The notes under the pieces are model-generated. The model saw only the letters and a program-made list of their open reading frames with translations. It was not told the origin of the DNA and ran no database searches. 64,000 nt of DNA. It comes from Nonomuraea sp. SYSU D8015 (GTDB taxonomy: Bacteria > Actinomycetota > Actinomycetes > Streptosporangiales > Streptosporangiaceae). Every line of letters starts with the position of its first letter. Position 1 is the stretch's first letter. Below are positions 1 to 8,068 of this stretch, in pieces. The translations under genes and the position numbers were made by a program. The stretch is from positions 1 through 64,000 of the forward strand of contig NZ_VJYI01000030.1 of assembly GCF_008065375.1 (NCBI RefSeq). The letters are read 5' to 3'.

Positions 1-183
1 CTGTACTGCCTCGATGACCAGGGAAGACAGTCCCGCAAATACCACACCCACAAGATCGTCGATCTTCAGCACGGCCCAGCCTGGCAGGGATCACTCAGTG
101 CCACCACCGATTACGGGCCAGAGCCGAAGACCGTACAGTCCCCATTGGTAATCTTGCGAGCTGTCCGGAAAGAGCATGAATGA
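1..183 (+). CDS. C-terminal end of an unidentified protein (partial)
   Basis: Frame 1 is open from the window edge to a TGA at 181-183, giving 60 residues. The composition looks protein-like rather than like an antisense shadow: mixed polar residues, one Cys, two Trp/Tyr-rich patches, and a basic end (RAVRKEHE). I do not recognise the family. The gene begins outside the window, so neither start nor domains can be judged. An out-of-frame shadow cannot be excluded. Confidence 0.4.
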   Translation: MYCLDDQGRQSRKYHTHKIVDLQHGPAWQGSLSATTDYGPEPKTVQSPLVILRAVRKEHE

Positions 184-586
184 GTGGTACTCGTCGTAGG
201 TGGCCGGTGATCAGCTCCACGTCCTGTCCTGTCCTGCGCCGCTGCTGTCCACGACGGTCGCCTCGCACGCGGCCAGGAGGCGAGAGGGAGGAGCGGGTCC
301 ATCTGGTGCTGGGCCAGCTCAGCGTCGTCCAGGCGGCGCGCTGCTGCGCCGGATGGCGTCGGGCTTGCGTGGGTCCTCGGCCTTGCGTAGGGTGCCGGTC
401 ACTCGTGATCCATTTAGCGACGCGGCGGGGTTTTGGTGGCGGCGGCATCCTCGGCGCGCGGGTAGATGGCGAGAGCGTCACCCTCACCGGACCCCAACGG
501 CTTGCGGGTAGCGGCGAAGCGTCTGTCCGGCGCCGCGAGCGTCGTTCCCGAAGCTCGGCGTACAGGTTTGAGGGGAGAACAGCAGC
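184..586. other. Gap without a supportable gene
   Basis: About 400 bases lie between the partial gene and the acetyltransferase. Several frames are open on both strands, but their translations are Arg/Ser/Pro-rich and show no recognisable domain, as expected for random GC-rich frames. The last 20 bases hold the Shine-Dalgarno (AGGGGAG, about 571-577) of the next gene. I see no hairpin or repeat of note. Confidence 0.5.
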
Positions 587-1192
587 GTGCCTCAGAGTGA
601 CGAGCAAGCGGTCTTGGACCGGATCCGTCAGGGTCTCGTCTACACCGAGTCGGAAGCATCGTTCAAGGATTCTCAGCGACGTACCGATCTCATCTTCGAG
701 TACAACCACACACCCCCCAGAGAAACTGACAGGCGGAAGTCGCTACTCGGCGCGATCCTCGGGTCGGTCGGAGAGCGCGCCGTACTGCTCCCGCCCTTCC
801 ATGCCGGATTTGGAAGCAACGTCCATATCGGTGATGACTTCTTCGGTAACGTCAATCTCACCTTCGTCGACGACGTGGACATCCGCATCGGTGACGGCGT
901 CATGATCGCGCCAAGTGTGACGCTCACGACAACGGGGCACCCGGTGCATCCCGCGCGCCGGGTCGACTACGGGCGGTTCTCGGAACCAATTGTGATCGAA
1001 GACAAGGTCTGGATCGGCAGCAACGCCGTCGTCCTGCCGGGCGTCCGTATCGGCTACGGATCCGTCATCGGCGCGGGCAGCGTCGTCAGTCGCGATATCC
1101 CTCCGATGGTGGTCGCCGTCGGGACGCCCTGCCGGGTGCTCCGACCCATCACAGATGACGATCTGACAACCCGGGCCGCGGTCGTCGGCTAG
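587..1192 (+). CDS. Sugar O-acetyltransferase (maltose/galactoside acetyltransferase family)
   Basis: This 201-residue protein has the N-terminal helical mac-type segment followed by a left-handed beta-helix built of hexapeptide repeats (residues about 75-185). The GHPVHP motif at 117-122 carries the presumed catalytic His, and VWIGSNAVVLPGVRIG at 141-156 is the family signature. Such enzymes move acetyl from acetyl-CoA to a sugar hydroxyl in the cytoplasm; the acceptor cannot be read from sequence. The GTG start at 587 is favoured by AGGGGAG nine bases upstream. It stands alone, with unassigned DNA on both sides. Confidence 0.85.
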   Translation: MPQSDEQAVLDRIRQGLVYTESEASFKDSQRRTDLIFEYNHTPPRETDRRKSLLGAILGSVGERAVLLPPFHAGFGSNVHIGDDFFGNVNLTFVDDVDIRIGDGVMIAPSVTLTTTGHPVHPARRVDYGRFSEPIVIEDKVWIGSNAVVLPGVRIGYGSVIGAGSVVSRDIPPMVVAVGTPCRVLRPITDDDLTTRAAVVG

Positions 1193-1421
1193 CTAGTAGT
1201 GGCCTGGCCGCGTGTCGCTTCTCCGCCCAACCCCGAAGCCGATCGTCGCCAGCGCTGGGCATCGCCTCAGCAGCCTCCTTGGCGAGGTCTAGATCACCTA
1301 CGCCAAGTCCGGCGACCACAAGCGGTTCGAACTCCTGCACGCGGCCGGACAGGGTACTGGAAGTGCGGCCGGGCGCCGCTGACATCGTGCGAAGGCGGAG
1401 AATCGCCCGCCTCGCCCGCTG
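1193..1421. other. Gap without a supportable gene
   Basis: About 230 bases between the acetyltransferase stop and the end of the convergent GlxA-type regulator. A 78-residue frame on the minus strand (1149-1385) overlaps the acetyltransferase end and matches nothing I recognise, so I do not call it. No clear terminator hairpin was found. Confidence 0.4.
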
Positions 1422-2375
1422 TCAGCCTGCGGAGAAGGTCCTGCGGTAGGTGCTTGGGGGGACGCCGACGGTTCGAGTGAAATGGTGGCGGAGGTTGGCG
1501 GGGCTGCCGAGCCCTGAGCGTTCGGCGATTCGGTCGATGGGCAGGTTGGTGGTTTCCAGGAGTTCGCGGGCGTGCTCGATCCGGATGTTGCGCAGCCAGT
1601 TCATCGGCGTTGTGCCGGTCACGGTGTGGAAGCGGCGGTTGAGAGTGCGGGTGGTGACGTTCGCCTGTTGCACGAGGGTCGAGATCGTCAGGGGTTGGTC
1701 CAGCCGTCGACGTGCCCAGTCCAGCAGGGGAGCTAGTTGGTCCATGTCATCGATGACAGTGCCGGTGTCAAAGTACTGGGCTTGGCCTCCGGGCCGGTGC
1801 GCGGGCATGACCAGGCGCTTGGCGAGGGCGTTGGCGATGGCGGCGCCGTAGTCGGTACGGACGATGTGCAGGCACAGATCGAGTCCGGCGGCGGTTCCCG
1901 CGCTGGTGAGGACGTTGCCATCGTCGATGTAGAGCACGGACGCGTCGACCAGGACCTTGGGGTAGCGACGGGCGAGCAGGTCGGCATACATCCAGTGAGT
2001 GGTGGCCGGCCGCCCGTCCAAGATGCCGGCGGCCGCCAGCACGAACGCGCCGGAGCACAAGGAGACGATCCGGGCCCCGTTGCCATGGGCGGCGCGAACG
2101 GCTGCGACGAGTTCGGCCGGCTGGTCGTCGTGGACGTCACGGCAGGCAGGAATCACGACGGTGTCGGCCTCGACCAGGGCGTCCAGGCCATAGGCGGTCT
2201 CCGGGGCGAAGCCGGCGGTGGTGCGGGGTCGTTCGCCGGCCGGCACGCATACCCGGAAGTCGTACCAGGAGTCGGTCAGATCCGGGCGCCGGTAGCCGAA
2301 CACCTCGCACGGGATGGCGACTTCGAAGTTCGGCGCGCCGTTGGTGACGGCGACGGCGACGACACGGGAGGTCAT
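1422..2375 (-). CDS. GlxA-family transcriptional regulator (DJ-1/PfpI plus AraC domain)
   Basis: This 317-residue protein joins an N-terminal DJ-1/PfpI-like amidotransferase fold (residues about 5-190, with the nucleophile-elbow motif VSLCSGAFVLAAAG) to a C-terminal AraC/XylS double helix-turn-helix (about 215-310, ending in the typical RHHFTRTVGVPPSTYRRTF). Family members are DNA-binding activators; the DJ-1 part is thought to sense a ligand and often is not catalytic. The ATG at 2375 follows an AT-rich stretch (2376-2400) that probably holds its promoter. It diverges from the HD-domain gene, its possible target. Confidence 0.88.
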   Translation of the reverse strand: MTSRVVAVAVTNGAPNFEVAIPCEVFGYRRPDLTDSWYDFRVCVPAGERPRTTAGFAPETAYGLDALVEADTVVIPACRDVHDDQPAELVAAVRAAHGNGARIVSLCSGAFVLAAAGILDGRPATTHWMYADLLARRYPKVLVDASVLYIDDGNVLTSAGTAAGLDLCLHIVRTDYGAAIANALAKRLVMPAHRPGGQAQYFDTGTVIDDMDQLAPLLDWARRRLDQPLTISTLVQQANVTTRTLNRRFHTVTGTTPMNWLRNIRIEHARELLETTNLPIDRIAERSGLGSPANLRHHFTRTVGVPPSTYRRTFSAG

Positions 2376-2629
2376 GTCACTATTTAAGCAATCATTGTCA
2401 GTATTGCCACTTGGGCGCTCGATGTGCCGCGGGTGATGATGACGCTCATGAGAGACGCGGCTGGCATGGGAGACGAGGCACCGGGCAGGGGGCAGCCATC
2501 ACCACCGAAGAGGCCTTTTCTCTGAGCCGCGACTCGTTCGACCCGGCTTCCGGACCGACGGCATGGTGAGCCGATGTTGATCAAGCCGCACATAGCGGAA
2601 TCGTGTTCGATCGTAAGGAGACCAGGCGG

Positions 2630-3235
2630 ATGCTGATCGAGGTTGCAGGGGTGCACGTACCTGGCGGGCGGGCGGCAGAAGCCGCGCAGCAGGTCTGTGA
2701 GGAGTACGCCGACGACGCGCTGTACCACCACTGTGTGCGGTCATACTTCTTCGGCGCGGCCTGGGCGCAGGCGCGTGGCCTGGACTTCGACCGGGAGCTG
2801 TTCTTCGTTTCGGCGTTGCTCCATGACTTGGCTCTGGTTGCGCCCTTCGACAGTCACACGCTCCCGTTCGAAGAGGCTGGTGGCCACCTGGCCCGGGTCT
2901 TCACGGCCGGTCTCGGCTGGCCGACTGAGCGACGCGACCGGGCAGCTGAAGTGATTGTGCTCCATATGCGCGACGACGTTGCGCCGGAAGTGGACGTGGA
3001 GAGCCGACTGTTGCAGGTGGGGACCAGCGCGGATGTATCCGGGTCAGGCCTGGAGGCATTCAACCCCTCTTTCAGGAAAGCACTCGTCGCAGCGTATCCC
3101 CGGCTGGGCTTCGCCAAGTCCTTCGTACGCCTGTTCCAAGACCAGGCGGAGCGTAAGCCAGAGTGCGCAGCGGCGCAGCTGGTAGCGGGGGAGTGGGCGA
3201 AACGGACTGTGCGCAATCCGCTCGATCAAAGCTGA
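2630..3235 (+). CDS. HD-domain metal-dependent hydrolase family protein
   Basis: A 201-residue protein with HD-superfamily metal ligands: His33/34 (YHHC), the HD pair at 65-66 (LLHDLAL) and His112 (LHMRDD). The length and layout resemble the cyanamide-hydratase-like group of HD proteins rather than the long (p)ppGpp enzymes, but the substrate is not evident. An upstream in-frame GTG at 2603 exists; I chose the ATG at 2630 because TAAGGAG ends nine bases before it. It is divergent from the GlxA-type regulator, which suggests control by it. Confidence 0.75.
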   Translation: MLIEVAGVHVPGGRAAEAAQQVCEEYADDALYHHCVRSYFFGAAWAQARGLDFDRELFFVSALLHDLALVAPFDSHTLPFEEAGGHLARVFTAGLGWPTERRDRAAEVIVLHMRDDVAPEVDVESRLLQVGTSADVSGSGLEAFNPSFRKALVAAYPRLGFAKSFVRLFQDQAERKPECAAAQLVAGEWAKRTVRNPLDQS

Positions 3236-3261
3236 CGCCAGGTGGGCTCAACGGCGCGTGT

Positions 3262-3702
3262 TCATGTGGACTCCCCGGGAGCGGTGAGGGTGGCGTACTC
3301 GGCGTGCGCTGCCGCGACGGCGTCGGGATGGCGCTGGGCCTTGTGGTGGGCGGCCACGGCACGGTAAAGGCTGGCCGGGGAGGGGTTTTGGCCTTTGGGT
3401 TTGCCGGTGGGGATGATCAGGTCCTTGCGGATCTCCTCGACGCGTTCGCCGGCTGCGCGGCGTCGCAGCAGGGTGTGGATCATGTCGTCGGTGATGACGG
3501 CGGGGCGGCCGCCATGGTTGCCCTTGCGGGCCGCGGCGTCCAGCCCTTCCAGCGTGGCCTCGCGAATGGCTTCTCGCTCGGTCTCGGCCATGGCGGCGAA
3601 GAACGCGAACAGCATCCGGCCTGGCCCGGCGGGGTCATAGGTTCCGGCGAGCGGCCCGGCGAGCATCTCCAGGACCAGGCCGTGCGCGGTGAGGTGGTCG
3701 GC
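3262..3702 (-). pseudogene. Serine recombinase (resolvase/invertase family), 3' fragment
   Basis: About 146 residues remain from the end of the catalytic domain through the C-terminal helix-turn-helix. The stretch AGPLAGTYDP then FFAAMAETEREAIREAT is the long-helix region typical of small and actinobacterial serine resolvases, and GGRPAVITDDMI begins the DNA-binding part. The N-terminal catalytic half with the active Ser is missing: the frame stops being resolvase-like exactly at the TA at 3703-3704, where the IS630 element starts. An internal ATG at 3666 could not give an active enzyme. It is a remnant cut by, or lost together with, the insertion. Confidence 0.75.
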
Positions 3703-5071
3703 TAATGCTCTTCACCCTTAATTTGCGCCATAAGTCCTATGTTGCTCTGATGGCGCGCTCTGGTCCTCAGGCAGTTCAGATCGTCCTGTCCGACGGCGAG
3801 CGTGATCAGCTCACGCAGTTGGCGGCGGGCTCCTCGAAGCCGGCCTGGCGGGCGCGGTTGGTGCTGGCCTGCGCGGAGCCGGGCAGCAGCAACGCGGGGG
3901 TGGCCGCCGCGATGGGTGCCACGCCGGATACGGTGCGCAAGTGGCGGAGCCGGTTCGCGAGGTCGCGACTGGCGGGGCTCGCCGACGAGGCGAGGTCGGG
4001 TCGGCCAAGGCCGCATTGACCCTCAGCGATGATGAGCGTGCCACGTTGACGCGCTGGGCGCGGCGGGCCAGCAGCGCCCAGGAGTTGGCTCAGCGCTCCA
4101 AGATCGTGCTGGCTTGCGCGGACGGTGCGAGCAACGCCGACGTGGCTGCCCGGTTGGGGTGGGCGCGCACATGGTGGCCAAGTGGCGGCGGCGCTTCATC
4201 GAGTTCCGACTGGAGGGACTGGTCGATGAGCCGCGGCCGGGTCGTCCCCCGACGATCAGGGATGAGCAGGTCGAACAGGTCATTATCGACACCTTGGAGT
4301 CGACCCCGAAGGGTGCGACGCACTGGTCGCGCGCCTCGATGGCCAAGCAGTCGGGGCTGTCGCCTTCGACGGTGGGCGGATCTGGAAGGCGTTCCGGCTC
4401 AAGCCGCATCGGGCCGAGACGTTCAAGCTGTCGAAGGACCGCTGTTCATCGAGAAGGTCCATGATGTCGTCGGACTGTATCTGAATCCGCCTGAGCATGC
4501 CGTGGTCCTGTGCGCTGATGAGAAGTCCCGGTCCAAGCTCTGGACCGGTCGCAGTCGGTGCTGCCGATGATGCCCGGGATGCCCGAGCGGCGCACCCATG
4601 ACTACGTGCGTCACGGCACCAGCAGTCTGTTCGCGGCGTTCGACATCGCCGACGGGAAGGCGATCGCCTCGATGCACCGGCGGCACCGGTCGGTGGAATG
4701 GCTGAAGTTCCTCAAGAAGATCGATCGCGGGGTGCTGGCTCACCTGCAGCTGCACATCGTGTGTGACAACTACGGCACTCACAAGACCCCGGCCGTTCAG
4801 ACGTGGCTGGCCGCCCATCCCCGTTTCCACGTGCACTTCACGCCGACCAGCGCCTGCTGGCTGAACCAGGTGGAACGCTGGTTCGCCCTGATCACCGACA
4901 AACTGATCCGGCGGGGCGTCCACACCAGCGTCACCGCGCTGGAGAAGGACATCCTGGCGTGGGTGGACATCTGGAACGAGGACCCCAAGCCGTTCGTCTG
5001 GATCAAGACAGCCGAAGAGATCCTCGAATCCCTAGAGTTACTTCTGCGTCGCATTAAGGCGAGGAACACTA
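3703..5071 (+). mobile_element. IS630-family insertion sequence (degenerate, chimeric) with TA at both ends
   Basis: Both boundaries are TA dinucleotides (3703-3704 and 5070-5071), matching the TA target duplication of the IS630/Tc1 superfamily. The ends are imperfect inverted repeats: left TAATGCTCTTCACCCTTAAT, right (reverse complement) TAGTGTTCCTCGCCTTAATG. The inside encodes a broken IS630 transposase. The left flank is a resolvase cut mid-gene and the right flank is the last codon of a serine hydrolase. Length is about 1.37 kb, longer than a usual single IS630 because the N-terminal helix-turn-helix region occurs twice. Confidence 0.75.
3705..5069 (+). pseudogene. IS630-family transposase with duplicated N-terminal HTH and multiple frameshifts
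   Basis: The first part (start about 3750, frame of 3705-4019) reads an IS630 HTH region ending DEARSGRPR. At about 4010 the frame changes and a second IS630 N-terminus begins (KAALTLSDDERATLTRW). Further frame changes occur near 4155, 4376, 4440 and 4535. Read across them, one sees IWKAFRLKPHRAETFKLSKD, then VVLCADEKS (first Asp), HIVCDNYGTHK (second Asp) and CWLNQVERWF (Glu), so the DDE triad survives in pieces. No single frame gives a working transposase. The protein-like codon use in each piece argues for recent decay. Confidence 0.8.
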
Positions 5072-6499
5072 GGCGACGTCGGGCCGGGTCATCAGCGGCG
5101 ACCGCAGATGCAACTGCAGGCTGGAGCCGGTCAGGGGCACGGTGCCCCATGTCGCCACCGCTGTCCCCGCGTCGGCGTCGAGCACCAGCCGGACCCGGTG
5201 CGGGGTGGTGATGACGTAGAGGTCAGCGACGAACGTGTTGCCCTGCCAGGCGCCGGCGGCGACGACCGGGCGGCCGAGCGGCGAGCTTTCCCGCCACTCA
5301 CCGTGGCCGACGGCGACCTTGAGGGACGCCCCCAGTTGCAGGTGCCATCCGCCGTCCACCGGCTCGACGGCCACCGTGGTTCCGTCGGGCAGGGCCGAAT
5401 CCTCGGCGGAGGCGTCGATCCTCGCCGCACCGGAACGGGAAGGGGCAGCCGAACCCGGCACCGGAGCGAGTGACAGCCGCCGCAGCCGATCGGCGAGGAT
5501 CTCGTCGTCCCGGGCGCTTCCCGCGCCATCCAGGCCGGGCAGCAGGCACTCCCATATTGCGTCGAGCATTGCCTGTGCCTGCGTATTGCCGCCGGTCACG
5601 GCGACCACGAGATCGTGGGAAGGGACGACCACGCATTGCTGGCCGAAGGAGCCGTGCCCGTGGTAACCGTGACGCGACATCCAGAACTGGTAGCCGTACC
5701 CGCAAAGAAAGTCTGGGTTAGCCGAGTTGTCTTCAAGTTGCCGGGTCTCGATGTGTCGTTTGGTGGCGAGCTCCACCCATTCGCGCGGGACGAGCTGGCG
5801 GTCGCCCCAGACACCTCCGCGCAGCAGCAGTTCGCCGAAGGCGGCGACGGCCTCGGTCGTGAGGTGGAGTCCGTGGAATCCGAAGGCGGCACCGCTCGCC
5901 ACCCGGTCCCATTCGGCGTGGTCGACGCCCATGGGCTTGAAGAGGCGGTCGTCGAGCAGTTCCGGGAGGCTGCGGCCGGTGACCCGTTCCACCATCCGGG
6001 CCAGGAGGAAGGTGGTTGCATTGTCGTAGGTGTGCCGGGTCCCCTCAGGCTCGGAGAACGGTACGCGCAGGAAGCCCTTCACCAGGTCGTCCGGTTCCAG
6101 CTGCCAGGCCTCGGCGAGGCTGTCCGTGCTGTGCCCGGCCGTCATGGACAGCAGGTGGTGAACGGTGAGGCGGCGTCCCTGCTCCGAGATGTCGGCCGGA
6201 ACGTGGTCGGGTAACACGTCGACCACCCGGTCGTCCATCGAGAGTCGCCTGTCTGCGATCGCGAGCCCCACCGCGATCGAGGTGAACGACTTGGTCAGCG
6301 AGTAGAGAAGGTGCGGGCGTTCGGCCGAGTACGGCGCCCACCATCCTTCAGCCACGACGTGACCGTGGCGTACGACCATGATGGAGTGGAGCTCGACGGA
6401 TTGTGCTTCGAGCCGGTCCAGCAACGCGGCGATCGAACGGGACGAGACGCCCGAAGCCGCCGGTGTCGAGCGCGATAGCAAGGCCGGCTGAGAACGCAT
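5069..6499 (-). CDS. Serine hydrolase, class C beta-lactamase / penicillin-binding-like family
   Basis: The 476-residue protein carries the serine beta-lactamase-like fold: S67-L-T-K70 (SxxK nucleophile and base), Y158-D-N160 (YxN) and GHGSFGQ near residue 285 as the third element. A tail of about 130 residues beyond this domain is of the type seen in D-aminopeptidase/esterase-like members. There is no obvious signal peptide, so it is probably cytoplasmic; substrate is unknown (esterase, peptidase or amidase are all possible). Its TAG stop uses the TA at the IS630 junction, so the final bases sit at the insertion point. Confidence 0.8.
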   Translation of the reverse strand: MRSQPALLSRSTPAASGVSSRSIAALLDRLEAQSVELHSIMVVRHGHVVAEGWWAPYSAERPHLLYSLTKSFTSIAVGLAIADRRLSMDDRVVDVLPDHVPADISEQGRRLTVHHLLSMTAGHSTDSLAEAWQLEPDDLVKGFLRVPFSEPEGTRHTYDNATTFLLARMVERVTGRSLPELLDDRLFKPMGVDHAEWDRVASGAAFGFHGLHLTTEAVAAFGELLLRGGVWGDRQLVPREWVELATKRHIETRQLEDNSANPDFLCGYGYQFWMSRHGYHGHGSFGQQCVVVPSHDLVVAVTGGNTQAQAMLDAIWECLLPGLDGAGSARDDEILADRLRRLSLAPVPGSAAPSRSGAARIDASAEDSALPDGTTVAVEPVDGGWHLQLGASLKVAVGHGEWRESSPLGRPVVAAGAWQGNTFVADLYVITTPHRVRLVLDADAGTAVATWGTVPLTGSSLQLHLRSPLMTRPDVA

Positions 6500-6894
6500 G
6501 CGGGCACCCTAACAAGGCGGACTGCCTGATTCCTCCGAATTTCCTGCGCGACGAGACGACCGCCGTCAAGCCGGGCTATTAACCTGAGGTGACGCCAGTG
6601 CGCCGTTCAGGAGGAACTCGAGGTCGTCCGCTGTTTATGGACCATTCCATGCGTCGAGTTCGCGTGAACCCAAGGGAGGTGCTCCTCGGCGGCGGTCTTC
6701 AGGACTGCTCTGGCGCTGTCGGCATAGCGAACCGCGACCTTGAGCCGAGCTTGCCGGTCGCCCGTTTGTCGATATGGCTCTCTGGGCGGGCGGGAAGCCG
6801 AACAGGCGGGCTTCAGTCATACTGAGGGCTGCTACGACCAGCGCGACCACTACGCCCATGGCCGCTCCAGCGCTCACCTGGAGGGTGGGAGGTG
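6500..6894. other. Gap without a confident gene
   Basis: About 395 bases between the serine hydrolase start and the AraC regulator stop. On the minus strand one frame reads a hydrophobic run (MGVVVALVVAALSM, around 6800-6860) and another a helix-like stretch (AVRYADSARAVLKTAAEEH, around 6650-6730). They lie in different frames and neither has a convincing start. These may be remnants of a frameshifted small gene. No repeat or RNA gene recognised. Confidence 0.4.
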
Positions 6895-7635
6895 TCAGGG
6901 CTGCCGATCGGAAAGTGGGCGTGGCGGCGTTTTGGAGATCGCCGAGTTCTGTCGGCGGTAAGCGCCGGGAGGGTGCCGAAGTGCCGTTTGAAGGCGGTGG
7001 CGAACGCGTACTCCGAGCCGTAGCCGACCTTCCTCGCCACTGCCTCCAGTGGACTCGCGGAGCGTCTGAGCAGCCACGTTCATCCGTACCCAGGTGAGAT
7101 AGCCGAGCGGCGGCCGGCCGACGAGCGCAGTGAAGCGGCGGGCGAACGCGGATCGCGACAACCCCGCCTCCGCGCCGAGGTCATGGACCGTCCATGGCCG
7201 GCCGGGGTCGTTGTTGATGCGGCATAGCACGTGGCTGATCACGCGGTCGTTCAAGGCCGGGCCCCAGCCGAGTCCGGCGCCATGGGTCGCGTACCAGGCG
7301 CGTAGCGCGAAAAGCAGCAGGGTGTCGAGCAATGAGCCGATCGCCGACTCCGTTCCGATGTCTGGCTTGTGCAGCTCCCCGTTCAGGAGGTCGATCACGT
7401 TACGCAACGGCGACTGGTGTCCCAGCTGGGCCGGAAGGTGAATGATGTCGGGCAGGTCGTTGATGATCGGACGGCAGCGCTTGTCGTCGACGGGGAACAT
7501 TCCGCTCAGTGTCACGGCGGAGACCGGCCGACCGGAGGGTCCCAGCGAGACCGTCTGCGGTTCGAGCCGGAATTCGTCCCCTCGCAGGAGAGGGACATCT
7601 TCCAGTTCCGTAGCGGGGCTGTCGGCGAGACTCAT
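6895..7635 (-). pseudogene. AraC-family regulator (cupin-type sensor) with two compensating frameshifts in its DNA-binding domain
   Basis: From the ATG at 7635 the frame encodes a 246-residue cupin_6-like sensor half (residues 1-130) and the first HTH of an AraC domain (DLGAEAGLSRSAFARRF, YLTWVRMNVAAQTL). Then between about 7050 and 6972 the reading frame is wrong: the neighbouring frame supplies the expected second HTH (VARKVGYGSEYAFATAFKRHF), after which the original frame resumes with PGAYRR. Two opposite indels therefore leave a full-length protein with a scrambled second HTH. Either the gene is dead or the window has two sequencing errors. It diverges from the ligase gene at 8069. Confidence 0.75.
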
Positions 7636-7776
7636 GGCCGGTTTTCTCCGGGTGACTGCGCTGACACCCTCCTGGACTGGGACCTGCCCCGCTGCCAGAG
7701 GAGCACCTCGGTCGCCGGGACCCGCGGTGGCGTGAACCCTTTCCGGGGCTGACGACAAGACACCGCTGAGGCCGTG

Positions 7777-7799
7777 CCCGCCCGCCACTCCCGGGCGGG
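7777..7799. repeat. Perfect 8-bp hairpin in a divergent intergenic region
   Basis: CCCGCCCG at 7777-7784 pairs with CGGGCGGG at 7792-7799 around a 7-base loop. It lies between the start of the AraC-type gene and the ligase operon, so it may be an operator or a leader hairpin; there is no T-run as for a factor-independent terminator. Confidence 0.4.
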
Positions 7800-7875
7800 T
7801 AACGCCTCGCAGTTCAGACACCAAGAACCCGGCCTCGCGTCCGCGAATCCGGCAGACCCGCAAAGGAGTCCTCCC

Positions 7876-8055
7876 ATGACGGCGCCCGCCGTTGCCTTCG
7901 TGCAGCAGGAAAGCGGAGCCTGCCCAGGAGGCGGTGCCTTCTTCGCGCGAGGCGATCCGGGTGGCGGCGTCCTCCGTTCGCCGTCGCGCAGGTGTTGGGG
8001 CTCTCCGTCCGGTTCGCCCACGCCGCCCCCCTGGCCCAGCTTGAAGCCCAGCTAG
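7876..8055 (+). CDS. Possible small upstream ORF of the asparagine-synthetase-like gene
   Basis: A 59-codon frame starts at an ATG with AAAGGAG nine bases upstream and stops 13 bases before the next gene, an arrangement that would allow coupling. The product is Gly/Pro/Ser-rich, with a Cys-Trp pair (RRCWGS) and a PPPW motif near its end. I see no lasso leader (Y-x2-P-x-L) and no known RiPP recognition motif. Third-position GC is only moderately high, so it may simply be leader DNA. Called because its position upstream of an amide-forming enzyme makes it worth testing. Confidence 0.25.
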   Translation: MTAPAVAFVQQESGACPGGGAFFARGDPGGGVLRSPSRRCWGSPSGSPTPPPWPSLKPS

Positions 8056-8068
8056 AGAGGAAATCTGC

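Noticed and set aside
7876..8055. Lasso-peptide precursor next to the asparagine-synthetase-like gene
   Set aside because: No Y-x2-P-x-L leader motif, no Thr at the penultimate leader position and no lasso protease or recognition-element gene nearby. Kept only as a low-confidence ORF.
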